NCBI GenBank assembly: GCA_903902915.1
Contig: CAIUWR010000053.1
Span: forward strand, 1-64,000
Direction of reading: 5' to 3'
From: an uncultured Hyphomicrobiales bacterium
GTDB lineage: Bacteria; Pseudomonadota; Alphaproteobacteria; Rhizobiales; Beijerinckiaceae
DNA: 64,000 bases
Shown here piece after piece: positions 27,258 through 36,560 of this stretch (position 1 is its first letter; every line of letters begins with the position of its first letter). The notes under the pieces were generated by a model. It was not told where the DNA came from and searched no databases. It was given only the letters and a program-made list of their open reading frames with translations. The position numbers were made by a program, and so were the translations under genes.

Positions 27258-27712
27258 ATATTTTCCGCGCAATCGCGCTTTTCGTCGAGAAGATTGGACT
27301 TCATGGTCATGAGGCCCGCCAATATGCGTTTCAAATCGTCCGGCGACACGCCCTCGGTGAGCACCTTGTTCGAGTCCCGCCGGTAAGCATGCACCACGTC
27401 CAGCAGGGGAGCCGCGGCTTCCGTCAGGTGAAGCCTGCGCACGCGCCGATCCTTTGGATCGTGTCGTCGCTCGACGACCCCGCGCGCCTCCAGCCGGTCG
27501 ATCAGCCTTGCGATGGTGATCGGCTCCACCTCCACCAGTGACGCCAATTCATTCTGGGTGACGCCAGGTTTTCGCTCCAGCCACACCAGAAGCACCCATT
27601 GGGCGCGGGTCATGCCGGTGAGGCGGGCATGCTGATCGGCGCGGACGCGCATGAGGCGCGCCACGTCATAAAGTAAAAAGAGAAGATCGCCGTCGAGGGA
27701 TTGCTGCATCAT
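27254..27712 (-). CDS. MarR-family transcriptional regulator
   Basis: The 152-residue winged-helix protein has LTRAQW-like MTRAQWVLLVWLERKPGVTQNELA, PITIARLIDRLEARGVVERRHDPKDRR, the MarR recognition helix and wing. It likely represses the emrAB pump and, through read-through, the aromatic genes downstream, releasing DNA when a phenolic ligand binds. The start at 27712 (MMQQSLDG) is chosen because the frame upstream runs into low-complexity repeat sequence. A pair of near-identical palindromic sites lies just upstream (27719-27747). Confidence 0.9.
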   Translation of the reverse strand: MMQQSLDGDLLFLLYDVARLMRVRADQHARLTGMTRAQWVLLVWLERKPGVTQNELASLVEVEPITIARLIDRLEARGVVERRHDPKDRRVRRLHLTEAAAPLLDVVHAYRRDSNKVLTEGVSPDDLKRILAGLMTMKSNLLDEKRDCAENI

Positions 27713-27718
27713 GCTACC

Positions 27719-27747
27719 ATCACGCGAGATATGATAACGCGAGTTAT
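27719..27747 (-). promoter_or_regulatory. Tandem MarR-type operator
   Basis: Two 14-base sites, ATCACGCGAGATAT (27719-27732) and ATAACGCGAGTTAT (27734-27747), 15 bases apart start-to-start and differing at three positions; the second is a perfect palindrome with 5-bp arms. They lie 7-35 bases upstream of the marR ATG, where a repressor would block transcription. Confidence 0.6.
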
Positions 27748-27769
27748 GAGTTTGGCAAGGTGGATTTGG

Positions 27770-27904
27770 GCAGTCGGCAATCGGCGGTCGGCAGTTGGAA
27801 TGGGTGTTGTTGGGCGGGGGGCGTGCGCAACGAAAAACCCGCTCCAATTGGAAGCGGGTCTTTCAACACAGGCCGGGACGCCCCGACTGCCGACTGCCAA
27901 CTGC
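27770..27904. repeat. Inverted clusters of a GCAGTCG heptamer repeat
   Basis: Left block: four heptamers GCAGTCG, GCAATCG, GCGGTCG, GCAGTTG (27770-27797). Right block: three heptamers in the opposite orientation, CGACTGC, CGACTGC, CAACTGC (27884-27904), touching the dnaA stop codon. The dnaA terminator lies between them. The blocks could form a long imperfect stem around the terminator. Function unknown. Confidence 0.65.
27832..27863 (-). terminator. Intrinsic terminator of dnaA
   Basis: Minus strand: a stem of AGCGGGT-type arms (27837-27843 with 27853-27859, loop region containing the short palindrome CCAATTGG) followed by a run of five T (27833-27837). It is 42 bases beyond the dnaA stop. 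Confidence 0.8.
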
Positions 27905-29476
27905 CTACTCGACCAGCATCCGCTTCAGCAACTCGATCTCTTCCGACAGCGAACCGTCCTGACCCGCCAGACCTTCGATCTTGCGCACGGCGTGCAGCAC
28001 GGTCGTATGGTCGCGCCCGCCGAAGCGGCGGCCGATTTCCGGCAGGGAGCGCAGGGTGAGGATCTTGGAGAGATACATGGCGATCTGCCGGGGCCGAACT
28101 ACCGTGGCGGTGCGGCGCGAGGACAGGATATCGGCGCGGCTCACATTGTAATGGGTCGCCACGAGCTTCTGGATGTCCTCGATCTTGACGCGCTTGGGCT
28201 CGCGGGTGCGCACCAGATCGCGGATGGCGTCTTCCGCCATCTCGACCGTCAGCGCGGCGCCGGTGAGGGTGACCCGCGCCAGCAGGCGGCTCACAGCTCC
28301 GTCAAGGTCGCGGCCATTGGTCTCGATGACGCGCGCCACATAGGCGGCCACAGGCGCGGGCACGTCAAAGCCCGGCTGGGAAACCTTGGCTGCGGCGATC
28401 CGCATGTCCAGAATCTTGAGGCGCAGCTGCTCGTCGAGCCCGCCCATCTCCACGCAAAGCCCGCCGGCCAGACGCGAACGGACCCGCTCCTCAAGGCTTT
28501 CCAGATCGGACGGGGGCCGGTCGGCGGCGACCACGATCTGGCGGCCAGCGTCGATCAGCGCGTTCAGCGTGTGGCAAAATTCCTGCTGGATCGACTTGCC
28601 CTGAAGAAACTGCACATCGTCGATCAGCAGCACGTCGATCCCGCGAAGCTTCTCCTTGAACGCGAGCGCCGTCTGGGCCTTCAGGGCGCAAACGAAGCGA
28701 TACATGAATTTCTCGGCGGTCAGATAGATGACGCGCTTTCCCGCTTCGCTCGCCGTATGGCCGATGGCTTGCAGGAGGTGGGTCTTCCCAAGGCCCACGG
28801 CCGAGTGGAGATAGAGCGGGTTATAAATGGGCGCCTCGCTGGGGGGGGCCGAAGCTATGCGCTGGGCGGCCGCATGGGCGAGCTGGTTGGATTTGCCGAC
28901 GAGGAAGCTGGAAAAAGTCAGGCGGCGGTCCAGGGGCGAACTGGAAAGCCCGTCCGCATCGGCTGCGGGCGGGGCGCGCAGAGGGCGGGTCAGTTCCGCC
29001 ATGCGCGGCGTCTCGTCGTAAGAATGGGCGGGACGATCACTTGTGGAGCTTGCCGAAGGAGCGCTCGTCGAGCCGCCTGATTGGGGCGCCCGGCTCTCAG
29101 GGAGTCCGTTGCGCGCCGCCATTTGCCTTGATGAGGTGCGCACGTCCACGAGGATGGCGGTGACTGCGGGATCCTCAACCGTCAGGGTGGCGAGAATCTT
29201 GTCGGTATAATGAGACTGGATCCAGCTCTTGAGGAAGCGCGTCGGCACAGACAGAAGCGCAACGCCATCGCGAACGGCGTCCAGCTCCAGGCGGCCGAAC
29301 CACGAATTGAACACATCTTCGCCCAGCTCCGCACGCAGCCTGCGGCAAGACCGTTTCCAGGCTTCGGCGTGGCTGTCGGCGCCAACTGTATGGGTCTGCG
29401 CGGCTTCAAGACGCGGCGCGGACGCACGAGGGTTCATCATATCGAGACGTTTCTTTTCAGCAGAAGAGGAGAGCAT
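27905..29476 (-). CDS. dnaA: Chromosomal replication initiator DnaA
   Basis: The 523-residue protein has domain I (about residues 35-105, [21 protein letters not shown]), a low-complexity Ser/Ala/Pro linker II (about 115-185), AAA+ domain III with Walker [14 protein letters not shown] and Walker [14 protein letters not shown], and DNA-binding domain IV with [11 protein letters not shown] and [16 protein letters not shown]. It binds DnaA boxes and opens the origin. Initiation could also be at the MM pair at residues 13-14. The rpsT-dnaA neighbourhood is conserved in alphaproteobacteria. Confidence 0.98.
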   Translation of the reverse strand: MLSSSAEKKRLDMMNPRASAPRLEAAQTHTVGADSHAEAWKRSCRRLRAELGEDVFNSWFGRLELDAVRDGVALLSVPTRFLKSWIQSHYTDKILATLTVEDPAVTAILVDVRTSSRQMAARNGLPESRAPQSGGSTSAPSASSTSDRPAHSYDETPRMAELTRPLRAPPAADADGLSSSPLDRRLTFSSFLVGKSNQLAHAAAQRIASAPPSEAPIYNPLYLHSAVGLGKTHLLQAIGHTASEAGKRVIYLTAEKFMYRFVCALKAQTALAFKEKLRGIDVLLIDDVQFLQGKSIQQEFCHTLNALIDAGRQIVVAADRPPSDLESLEERVRSRLAGGLCVEMGGLDEQLRLKILDMRIAAAKVSQPGFDVPAPVAAYVARVIETNGRDLDGAVSRLLARVTLTGAALTVEMAEDAIRDLVRTREPKRVKIEDIQKLVATHYNVSRADILSSRRTATVVRPRQIAMYLSKILTLRSLPEIGRRFGGRDHTTVLHAVRKIEGLAGQDGSLSEEIELLKRMLVE

Positions 29477-30218
29477 TCCGAGGGGGACTGCGGCGAACGC
29501 AAAAACAAACCGGACGTGCGGATCGTCAGGATCCTGGCCTCAAATCATGCGCGCTTGCGATGAAGGTGAAAGGAAACGAGAAAAACAGGAGACGCAGCCG
29601 AAGAATCTCTCAGATCAGAGATAATATCAATGATACGCATAGATCCCCCGTTTGCAGAAACTGCCTGCAATGTCGTCGCGCCAGAAAGTGTCGAATGCGC
29701 CCCTGAGGGCGCCCCACGGAAGAAATGACAAGGTTTCCGGACTTCTAATGCCTGAACGTTCACACCATTACATTCCAAGAGCTTGTCTATGCCTTGGAAT
29801 GAAACGTTTTGAGGCGTTCATCACCAGGATCCGTTGAACCTTTGTTCATTGCGACCGTCGTTAACGAGTAGCACACTGAAACCGCCACGCAACCGTCATA
29901 TTCCCGGAGCCTCAACTTGGCCTTTCGAAATGCGTCCAAAAATAGGTTTTTTTTAGGATTGACGGGCGCAACCACCTGATTCAATTCACTTTGATCCGGT
30001 CGTATGGCTCAGCCGCCGCAATCATTCCGCAGGCGGTTTTCATGGTCGGAAGCCTTGAATGGGAGAGTCAAGCGCCGCACGGCTCCCTGGAAACCCCCCT
30101 TTGCACTTAAGTCTTTGAAATTTATATTAAATTTATGCCCATCGCAGAGTGCGGGATTCAATTTTTTCGACGTCACATTTGCGCTACGATTTTAATAATT
30201 GAAACAATCCTTCGCGAC
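29477..30218. other. Long dnaA-rpsT intergenic region
   Basis: About 740 bases with no credible gene. It contains a perfect 9-bp inverted repeat CATTCCAAG (29771-29779)/CTTGGAATG (29793-29801), a T8 run near 29946, and an A+T-rich patch at 30118-30136 (AAATTTATATTAAATTTA core). I searched for TTATNCACA-type DnaA boxes on both strands and saw none, so I do not call it an origin. It should carry the dnaA promoter and long leader; a small RNA is possible but unsupported. Confidence 0.55.
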
Positions 30219-30249
30219 GAAAAAGCCCGGCGCTTGCGGCGCCGGGCTT
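30219..30249 (-). terminator. Intrinsic terminator of rpsT
   Basis: Minus strand: a long GC stem (30239-30249 with 30223-30233, loop 30234-30238) followed by five T residues (30220-30224), 42 bases after the rpsT stop. Confidence 0.9.
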
Positions 30250-30290
30250 GAAAGTGATCCAGTGACGATGGCGTCACATTTGTGGCGAGA

Positions 30291-30557
30291 TTACTGCGCG
30301 AGAGCCTTCACGCGCACCGTCAGGCGGGAGATCTTCCGCGACGCCGTGTTCTTGTGGATGATGCCCTTCTGCGACGCGCGCATCACCAAAGGCTCGGCCT
30401 CATGCAGGGCGGCCTGCGCGGCGGAAGCGTCGCCAGAGGCCAGCGCCTCTTCAACCTTGCGGACATAGGTGCGCATCTGCGAACGGCGCGAGCGGTTCAC
30501 CGCAGTGCGGCGCTCGATCTTGCGGACGGCCTTTTTGGCTGAAGCTGTGTTAGCCAT
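30291..30557 (-). CDS. rpsT: 30S ribosomal protein S20
   Basis: The 88-residue basic helical protein begins [17 protein letters not shown] and carries [17 protein letters not shown] and [15 protein letters not shown], the S20 signature. It binds 16S rRNA in the small subunit. GAGGAAATC before the ATG is a strong ribosome-binding site. It has its own promoter (30641-30670) and terminator (30219-30249), so it is a single-gene unit. Confidence 0.98.
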   Translation of the reverse strand: MANTASAKKAVRKIERRTAVNRSRRSQMRTYVRKVEEALASGDASAAQAALHEAEPLVMRASQKGIIHKNTASRKISRLTVRVKALAQ

Positions 30558-30640
30558 GATTTCCTCGGTAAAGCTGGCCGCCCGAGGGCCAGCCGCAAAA
30601 AAGTCGTGCCGAGCCCAGAGGGGCTACGGCGAGTGGCTGG

Positions 30641-30670
30641 CTTATAGCCGCGATCCGGTCACGCCGTCAA
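30641..30670 (-). promoter_or_regulatory. Sigma-70 promoter of rpsT
   Basis: On the minus strand TTGACG (30665-30670) and TATAAG (30641-30646) are 18 bases apart, leaving a leader of about 75 bases before the rpsT ATG. Both hexamers are strong. Confidence 0.7.
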
Positions 30671-30797
30671 CGCCATGATTGGCGCATTCGCCAGATTCTG
30701 CACACCAGTTGGCTCCTCCCCTTGCGGCCTCAAGGCGGACGGCCAGATCGGCCGCCTCCGCGCCGGGCGATGGCGGAGGCGACTTTCCTACGGAACC

Positions 30798-31565
30798 TCA
30801 GCTATTGGTGAATTTGGGAGCGCGCTTCTCGACGAAGGCGGCCATGCCTTCCTTCTGGTCCTGCGTGGCGAAGGTGGCGTGGAAGACGCGGCGCTCGAAA
30901 CGCACGCCCTCGGCCAGCGTGGTCTCATAGGCCCGGTTCACCGCCTCCTTGGTCATCATGACCGCTGGCCGCGAGAAGTCCGCGATGGCGGCTGCGGCCT
31001 TCAGCGCTTCGGGCAGAAGCTCGGCGAGGGGCAGGACGCGGGAGACGAGGCCGCTGCGTTCGGCTTCCGCCGCATCCATCATGCGCCCCGTCAGGCAAAG
31101 CTCCATGGCCTTGGACTTGCCCACGAAACGGGTGAGGCGCTGGGTGCCGCCCGCGCCCGGCATGGTGCCGATGCGGATTTCCGGCTGGCCGAACTTTGCG
31201 TTGTCCGCGGCGAGAATGAAGTCGCACATCATGGCGAGTTCGCAGCCCCCGCCCAGCGCAAAGCCCGCCACCGCGGCGACCACCGGTTTGCGGGTGCGGG
31301 TCAGACGCTCCCATTTCGAAATGAAATCATCGAGATAGGCTTCCATATAAGTCTTGTGCTGCATTTCCTTGACGTCAGCGCCCGCAGCGAAAGCCTTGTC
31401 GGAGCCGGTGAGCACGAGACAGCCAAGTTGAGGATCGGCCTCGAACGCGTCGAGGGCCTGATTCAGCTCTTCGATCAGCTCCACGTTCAGCGCGTTGAGA
31501 GCCTGCGGCCGGTTGAGGCGGACGAGGCAAACCTTGTCATGGCGTTCGACGATGATCGTATTCAT
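30798..31565 (-). CDS. Enoyl-CoA hydratase
   Basis: The 255-residue crotonase-family enzyme has the oxyanion-hole segment [29 protein letters not shown] with the first catalytic Glu and [20 protein letters not shown] with the second, so it is a true hydratase able to hydrate trans-2-enoyl-CoA in beta-oxidation. The start at 31565 (MNTIIVER) has GGAG 10 bases upstream; a longer open frame runs back through a terminator and is rejected. It lies between cysK and rpsT as in many Rhizobiales. Confidence 0.93.
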   Translation of the reverse strand: MNTIIVERHDKVCLVRLNRPQALNALNVELIEELNQALDAFEADPQLGCLVLTGSDKAFAAGADVKEMQHKTYMEAYLDDFISKWERLTRTRKPVVAAVAGFALGGGCELAMMCDFILAADNAKFGQPEIRIGTMPGAGGTQRLTRFVGKSKAMELCLTGRMMDAAEAERSGLVSRVLPLAELLPEALKAAAAIADFSRPAVMMTKEAVNRAYETTLAEGVRFERRVFHATFATQDQKEGMAAFVEKRAPKFTNS

Positions 31566-31618
31566 GGGCACACTCCGCATCCGTTTCAAATGGGGTAGCG
31601 GAGCCCGTGCGAATTGGA

Positions 31619-31744
31619 AAGGCCCCGGCGAACCGGGGCCTGATAGCAAATCTGTCTAGGGGCGAAATCGGGAGGGGCGACGTCTCGTCGCCCGGTTCCC
31701 CGCGCAATGGTTGTCTTGATGGGGACGACGAGGACGTCGTCCCC
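31619..31744 (-). terminator. Three successive hairpins downstream of cysK
   Basis: After the cysK stop the minus-strand transcript would meet three stems: 31721-31730/31735-31744 (10 bp), 31675-31682/31686-31693 (8 bp) and 31621-31628/31633-31640 (8 bp, followed by a short T tract). The last is the likeliest intrinsic terminator. The first two share a GACG...CGTC core. Confidence 0.6.
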
Positions 31745-31771
31745 CCCGGGGAAGGCGACGGCCCGCAGGCG

Positions 31772-32737
31772 TCACAGCCCCTCGAACAGCGCCGTCGAGA
31801 GGTAGCGCTCGGCGAAGGAAGGGATGATGATGACGATGGTCTTGCCCTCCATCCCGGGGCGTGCGCCGATCTCCAGAGCCGCCGCCACGGCGGCGCCGGA
31901 GGAGATGCCCACCGGAATCCCCTCGATCCGCGCCAGATGACGCGCCGTCTCGAAAGCGGTCTGGTTGCCGACGGTCACCACTTCGTCGATCACCGCGCGG
32001 TCGAGCACGCCGGGCACGAAGCCAGCGCCGATGCCCTGAATCTTGTGCGGGCCGGGCTGGCCGCCTGACAGCACAGGCGAATCTTCTGGCTCCACCGCCA
32101 CCATCTTGAGGGAGGGCTTGCGGGCCTTCAGCACCTGCCCGATGCCGGTGATCGTGCCGCCGGTGCCGACGCCCGAAATCACGAAATCGACGCCGCCATC
32201 GGTGTCGTTCCAGATCTCTTCAGCCGTGGTGCGGCGGTGGATGTCGGGATTGGCTGCGTTTTCAAACTGTTGGGGAATGATCGCATCGGGGGTCGAGGCG
32301 ACGATCTCCTGGGCCTTGGCGATGGCGCCCTTCATGCCCTGGGCCGCAGGGGTCAGCACGAGTTCAGCGCCGAGCAGGGCCAGCATCTTGCGCCGCTCGA
32401 TGGACATGGACTCCGGCATGACGAGACTGAGCTTGTAACCCCGCGCCGCCGCCACGAAGGCGAGCGCGATGCCCGTATTGCCGGAGGTGGGCTCCACCAG
32501 ATGGGATTTGCCGGGCGTGATCTTGCCCGCCGCTTCCAGCGCATCGACCATGGCGACGCCGATACGGTCTTTGACGCTGGAGATCGGGTTGAAAAATTCG
32601 AGCTTCGCCAGAAGGTTGGCCTTCACGCCCTGTTCGGCGGCGAGGCGGTTGAGGCGCACCAGCGGCGTATTGCCGATCGTGTCGGTGATGGAGTCATAAA
32701 TTCGGCCACGGCCAGGCTTGTCATCTGCAAAGCTCAT
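31772..32737 (-). CDS. cysK: Cysteine synthase A (O-acetylserine sulfhydrylase)
   Basis: The 321-residue PLP enzyme joins sulfide and O-acetylserine. It has [16 protein letters not shown], the PLP lysine in [11 protein letters not shown], substrate loop [13 protein letters not shown], and phosphate-binding [12 protein letters not shown]. The start at 32737 (MSFADDKPG) follows GGAAGGGGAG; the open frame upstream crosses the regulatory region and is rejected. An Rrf2-type regulator gene ends 72 bases upstream and an inverted repeat lies between them, suggesting sulfur-responsive control. Confidence 0.96.
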   Translation of the reverse strand: MSFADDKPGRGRIYDSITDTIGNTPLVRLNRLAAEQGVKANLLAKLEFFNPISSVKDRIGVAMVDALEAAGKITPGKSHLVEPTSGNTGIALAFVAAARGYKLSLVMPESMSIERRKMLALLGAELVLTPAAQGMKGAIAKAQEIVASTPDAIIPQQFENAANPDIHRRTTAEEIWNDTDGGVDFVISGVGTGGTITGIGQVLKARKPSLKMVAVEPEDSPVLSGGQPGPHKIQGIGAGFVPGVLDRAVIDEVVTVGNQTAFETARHLARIEGIPVGISSGAAVAAALEIGARPGMEGKTIVIIIPSFAERYLSTALFEGL

Positions 32738-32769
32738 CGCGCACTCCCCTTCCAGGTCAGTTTTGTAGT

Positions 32770-32790
32770 TTACCGCTTTTGATCCGGTAA
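32770..32790 (-). promoter_or_regulatory. Inverted repeat in the cysK leader, candidate Rrf2 operator
   Basis: TTACCG (32770-32775) and CGGTAA (32785-32790) form a 6-bp inverted repeat with a 9-base spacer, in the A+T-rich 72-base gap between the Rrf2 gene and cysK. Position, not a known consensus, supports it. Confidence 0.4.
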
Positions 32791-32809
32791 TTAAAGAAAA
32801 TAACATTCA

Positions 32810-33256
32810 CTAAATGGTGAAATCGGAATGCGCCTCTTTCGCCCCGAAGACCGCGCCAGCTTCCGCCTTTCTGCACAGCTCGTCCACGCTCACCGCCTCC
32901 AGCGCCACAAGGAACTGCTGGCTGGCGTCGGACGCCAGCGGCTCGATCACATCCAGCATGAGGCGCGACTCCGGCCCCTCGACGCCGTCCTCGTTCTCGT
33001 TGAGGGCGGCCCGCACGATTTCGCCCATGGTGATGCGGCGCCGCTCGCGAGCCAGCTCATAGCCGCCGCGCGGTCCGCGCACGCCCTTGAGGATATTGGC
33101 GCGCACCAGCGCCTGGAGCAGGGTCTCCAGATGGCGGGGCGGCAAATTGTGCCGCGCCGCCAGAGCCTTGGCCGCGACAGGCGAGGGTCGCGCGTGAAGC
33201 GCGATGTCGACGACGGCGGCGACCGCCAGAAGGCAGCGGCGGGACAAAAGAATCAT
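32810..33256 (-). CDS. Rrf2-family transcriptional regulator, CymR-like
   Basis: The 148-residue protein has the Rrf2 winged helix: [55 protein letters not shown]. It lacks the three-cysteine cluster that holds the iron-sulfur cluster in IscR, so it is more like CymR, which represses cysteine genes together with CysK. Placement just upstream of cysK supports that role. Its ATG overlaps the dut stop (33253-33256). Confidence 0.87.
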   Translation of the reverse strand: MILLSRRCLLAVAAVVDIALHARPSPVAAKALAARHNLPPRHLETLLQALVRANILKGVRGPRGGYELARERRRITMGEIVRAALNENEDGVEGPESRLMLDVIEPLASDASQQFLVALEAVSVDELCRKAEAGAVFGAKEAHSDFTI

Positions 33257-33729
33257 GCGCCCGCTCCCTGAACGCCAGTGGAGCCGAAGCCGCCCGTTCC
33301 GCGCACCGAGCCGACCAGCTCGGGAGCCTCGACGAAGACCGCCTGGGTGACTGGCGCCACCACCAATTGCGCGATCCGCGCGCCGCGCGTGATTTCGAAG
33401 GGCTCGGTTCCGTGATTGATGAGGATGACTGACACTTCGCCTCGATAATCGCTGTCGATGGTGCCGGGCGCATTCAGCACCGTGACGCCCGACTTCAGGG
33501 CGAGTCCCGAACGGGGGCGCACCTGTCCTTCATAGCCCAAAGGCAATTCCAGCCGCAGGCCGGTGGGCACCAATTCGCGCGCGCCGGGCTCGATGACGAG
33601 CTTGGCGTTGGGCGCGATGGCGGCCAGAAGATCGAGGCCAGCGGCGCCCGGCGTCTGATAGGCGGGCAGCGGCAGGCCCTCGCCATGGGGCAGACGCGCC
33701 ACCGTGATCTTGAGCGCGGGAAGGGTCAT
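33253..33729 (-). CDS. dut: Deoxyuridine 5'-triphosphate nucleotidohydrolase
   Basis: The 158-residue homotrimeric dUTPase hydrolyses dUTP to dUMP and pyrophosphate, keeping uracil out of DNA. Conserved motifs are visible in order: [32 protein letters not shown] split over motifs 2 and 3, [14 protein letters not shown], and [10 protein letters not shown] at the C-terminus. It is coupled to coaBC upstream and Rrf2 downstream by 4-base overlaps. Confidence 0.96.
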   Translation of the reverse strand: MTLPALKITVARLPHGEGLPLPAYQTPGAAGLDLLAAIAPNAKLVIEPGARELVPTGLRLELPLGYEGQVRPRSGLALKSGVTVLNAPGTIDSDYRGEVSVILINHGTEPFEITRGARIAQLVVAPVTQAVFVEAPELVGSVRGTGGFGSTGVQGAGA

Positions 33730-34967
33730 GCGCCGCTCTCCTTGATGAGCGCCGCCAGCCGCGCGATGAGCCGTTGCGCCACCTCTTGCTTGGGCAGCTT
33801 CGGCCAGGTCTCGACGCCGTCCTTGGTGACGAGATGCACCGTATTGGCGTCGCCGCCCATCACGCCCGAGGCTGGGCTGACGTCATTGGCGACGATCAGG
33901 TCGCAATTCTTGCGCGCCAGCTTGGCCTGCGCATGTTCGATGACCTTTTCGGTCTCCGCCGCGAAACCTACAACGAGGGGCGGGCGGCGGGCTGCTTGGG
34001 CGACGGTGGCGAGAATGTCGGGATTTTCGACGAGGCCGAGCGTCGGCGGGCCGGAGGCGCCCTTCTTCAGCTTTTCGGCCAGCGCCGCGCCCACGCGCCA
34101 ATCCGCCACGGCGGCGGCGGCGATGAAAATGTCGGCGGGCAAGGCGCCCTCCACCGCTTCCAGCATGTCGCGGGCGGTCTCGACATGAACAGTCTCGACG
34201 CCAGCCGGATCGGGCACAGTCACGGGGCCGCTGACCAGCACCACCGAAGCGCCCGCAGCAGCGGCGGCCTGCGCGATCGCGTGGCCCTGTTTGCCGGAGG
34301 AGCGGTTGGCGATGTAGCGCACGGGGTCGATGGGCTCATGGGTCGGGCCGGAAGTGACGACCACGCGCAAGCCCGCCAAGGGGCCCGGCGCGGCGCTCTG
34401 CGCCATGGGCAGCGGAATCGCCGTATTCCCGGCCAGCGCGGCCTCCACGGCGGCGACGATCTCCAGCGGCTCGGCCATGCGCCCGGGGCCAAATTCCCCG
34501 CAGGCCATATCGCCGTCGTTCGGCCCCACGAACAGCATGCCGTCGCCGCGCAGCGTAGCCACATTGCGCTGGGTCGCCGGATGCAGCCACATGCGCAGAT
34601 TCATGGAGGGCGCCGCCAGCACGCGCGTGTCGGTGGCCAGCAACAGGGTCGACGCCAGATCATTGGCGAGGCCCTGCGCAGCCTTGGCCAGAAGATCGGC
34701 GGTGGCGGGGGCGATCACGATCAGGTCGGCGTCGCGCGACAGTTCGATATGGCCCATGCGGGCCTCGGCGGTGAGCGAAAACAGCTCCTGATGAACCTCC
34801 TGGCCGCTCAGGCTCGCCAGCGCGAGCGGCGTGACGAATTGCGATCCCCCATCTGTCAAAACGGCGCACACGCTCATGCCCCGCTCGCGCAACCGGCGCA
34901 CGAGGTCGAGGCTCTTGTAGGCGGCTATGCCGCCGCCCACGATCAGGAGGATGCGCTTGCCCTTCAT
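33726..34967 (-). CDS. coaBC: Bifunctional phosphopantothenoylcysteine decarboxylase/phosphopantothenate-cysteine ligase
   Basis: The 413-residue protein makes 4'-phosphopantetheine for coenzyme A. The N-terminal FMN-binding decarboxylase (about residues 1-185) has [35 protein letters not shown] and the [14 protein letters not shown] active-site segment. The C-terminal CoaB ligase (about 190-410) has [15 protein letters not shown] and [12 protein letters not shown]. It is part of the ubiB-coaBC-dut-Rrf2 run. Confidence 0.96.
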   Translation of the reverse strand: MKGKRILLIVGGGIAAYKSLDLVRRLRERGMSVCAVLTDGGSQFVTPLALASLSGQEVHQELFSLTAEARMGHIELSRDADLIVIAPATADLLAKAAQGLANDLASTLLLATDTRVLAAPSMNLRMWLHPATQRNVATLRGDGMLFVGPNDGDMACGEFGPGRMAEPLEIVAAVEAALAGNTAIPLPMAQSAAPGPLAGLRVVVTSGPTHEPIDPVRYIANRSSGKQGHAIAQAAAAAGASVVLVSGPVTVPDPAGVETVHVETARDMLEAVEGALPADIFIAAAAVADWRVGAALAEKLKKGASGPPTLGLVENPDILATVAQAARRPPLVVGFAAETEKVIEHAQAKLARKNCDLIVANDVSPASGVMGGDANTVHLVTKDGVETWPKLPKQEVAQRLIARLAALIKESGA

Positions 34968-34977
34968 GCTCCCTCCG

Positions 34978-36552
34978 TCAGCCCAGCAGTTTCAGACCAA
35001 ACCACAATAGCAAGCCTGCTATGGCCCACAAGGCCGCGTTGCCCCAGCGGGCGCGGCGCGCCTCGGCCTTGCCGATGGCCTCGACCGAATTCGCGGAGAG
35101 TTCGAAGCCTTGCTTGGTCGCAGCTTCCAGCTTGCTGGCGAGCCGTTCGGCCCGGTCGAGCATTTCGGGCAGGGCGATGGCCGCGCGGCCAAGCTGGCTG
35201 AGCGAGCGGCCCGCATCCGAGAGCTTGCCGATGGGGCCAAGATTTTGCTCGATCCAGCCACGCACCACCGGGTCGGCGGTGGACCAGAGGTTCAGGCGCG
35301 GATCAAGCCTGCGGGCCACGCCCTCCACTACCACCATGGTCTTTTGCAGCATCACCAGTTCGGGCCGGGTGCGCATGTCGAACAAAGCTGTGATCTCGAA
35401 CAGCAGGGTCAGCAGTTTGGCCATGGAGATCTGGTCGGCGCGGCGCGAGTGGATGGGCTCGCCGATGGCGCGCACAGCCTGGGCGAAATCCTCCACCGTA
35501 TGCTGCTCGGGCACATAGCCCGCCTCGAAATGCACCTCCGCCACGCGGCGGTAATCGCGGGTGATGAAACCGTAGAGAATCTCGGCCAGAAACCGCCGCT
35601 CCTTAAGGCCCAGCCTGCCCATGATGCCGAAATCGACCGCGCAAAGCCGCCCCGCGCTGTCCACGAAGAGATTGCCCGGGTGCATGTCCGCATGGAAGAA
35701 GCCGTCGCGCACTGCATGGCGCAGGAAGGATTGGATCACCGTGCGCCCCAGCGCTGGCAGATCATGCCCCGCCTTTTCCAGCGCGGGGATGTCGGAGAGC
35801 GGAATCCCGTCCATCCACTGCATGGTGAACACGTCTTTCGACGTGCGGTCCCAATCGACGCTGGGCACGCGGAAGTCGGTATCCTTGGCGCAGTTCTCGG
35901 CGAATTCGGAGGCGGCGGCGGCTTCCAGCCTGAAGTCCATCTCCATGCGCACGGAGCGGGCCAGCGTCTCCACCACCTCCACCGCGCGCAGGCGCCGCGC
36001 CTCGGCGAAATGGCGCTCGGCGAAACGCGCGGCGAAGAACATGTCGGAGAGATCGCGCGAGAAGCGACCCTCCACGCCCGGACGCAGGATTTTCACGGCG
36101 ACGTCGTGCTCGCCCTGGTCGTCGCGCACCCGGCCCTTGTGGACCTGCGCGATGGAGGCGGCGGCCATGGGTTCGGCCAGCTCGACGAAAGTCTCGTCAA
36201 GCGGGCGTCCGAAAGCCGCCTCGATGGTGGCGACCGCGACCGCGCGCCCGAAAGGCGCCATGCGGTCTTGCAGCATCTCCAGCTCGCGCACCACATGCGG
36301 ACCCACCACATCGGGCCGGGTGGCGAGGAACTGGCCAAGCTTCACATAGGACGGCCCCAGCCGCGCAATGGCGATGGCGAGGCGGTTGGCGCCAGGCTTC
36401 ACGTCGCGCCGCGCCAGCAGCCGCGCGAACGCCAGCCCAAGCCGCGCCTGCGGGGGGGCGAGCGCGGGATCGACGTTTACGAAAACGCCTTCGTGCGCAA
36501 GGACATAGCCAGCGCGCGCCAGACGCAGGATGTGGAAGAGGGAACCGATCAC
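34978..36552 (-). CDS. ubiB: UbiB, ABC1-type atypical kinase for ubiquinone biosynthesis
   Basis: The 524-residue protein has the ABC1/ADCK KxGQ motif (YVKLGQFLATRPD, near residue 73), the Ala-rich loop AAASIAQVHKG, catalytic FHADMHPGNLFV and metal-binding DFGIMG, and a C-terminal membrane segment (about 500-522). UbiB supports the hydroxylation steps of ubiquinone synthesis at the inner membrane. It follows ubiE by 8 bases, matching the conserved mutM/ubiE-ubiB arrangement. Confidence 0.95.
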   Translation of the reverse strand: MIGSLFHILRLARAGYVLAHEGVFVNVDPALAPPQARLGLAFARLLARRDVKPGANRLAIAIARLGPSYVKLGQFLATRPDVVGPHVVRELEMLQDRMAPFGRAVAVATIEAAFGRPLDETFVELAEPMAAASIAQVHKGRVRDDQGEHDVAVKILRPGVEGRFSRDLSDMFFAARFAERHFAEARRLRAVEVVETLARSVRMEMDFRLEAAAASEFAENCAKDTDFRVPSVDWDRTSKDVFTMQWMDGIPLSDIPALEKAGHDLPALGRTVIQSFLRHAVRDGFFHADMHPGNLFVDSAGRLCAVDFGIMGRLGLKERRFLAEILYGFITRDYRRVAEVHFEAGYVPEQHTVEDFAQAVRAIGEPIHSRRADQISMAKLLTLLFEITALFDMRTRPELVMLQKTMVVVEGVARRLDPRLNLWSTADPVVRGWIEQNLGPIGKLSDAGRSLSQLGRAAIALPEMLDRAERLASKLEAATKQGFELSANSVEAIGKAEARRARWGNAALWAIAGLLLWFGLKLLG

Positions 36553-36560
36553 AGGGGGCC

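Noticed and set aside
29477-30218. Replication origin next to dnaA
   Set aside because: No DnaA-box matches were seen on either strand; many alphaproteobacteria have oriC away from dnaA. Kept only as an unexplained intergenic region.
30753-30781. Terminator after the enoyl-CoA hydratase gene
   Set aside because: A 9-bp inverted repeat is present (30753-30761/30773-30781) but no T tract follows on the minus strand, so it was not listed as a terminator.
32738-32809. S-adenosylmethionine or other riboswitch upstream of cysK
   Set aside because: The gap is only 72 bases and lacks a credible multi-stem aptamer; a protein operator fits better.
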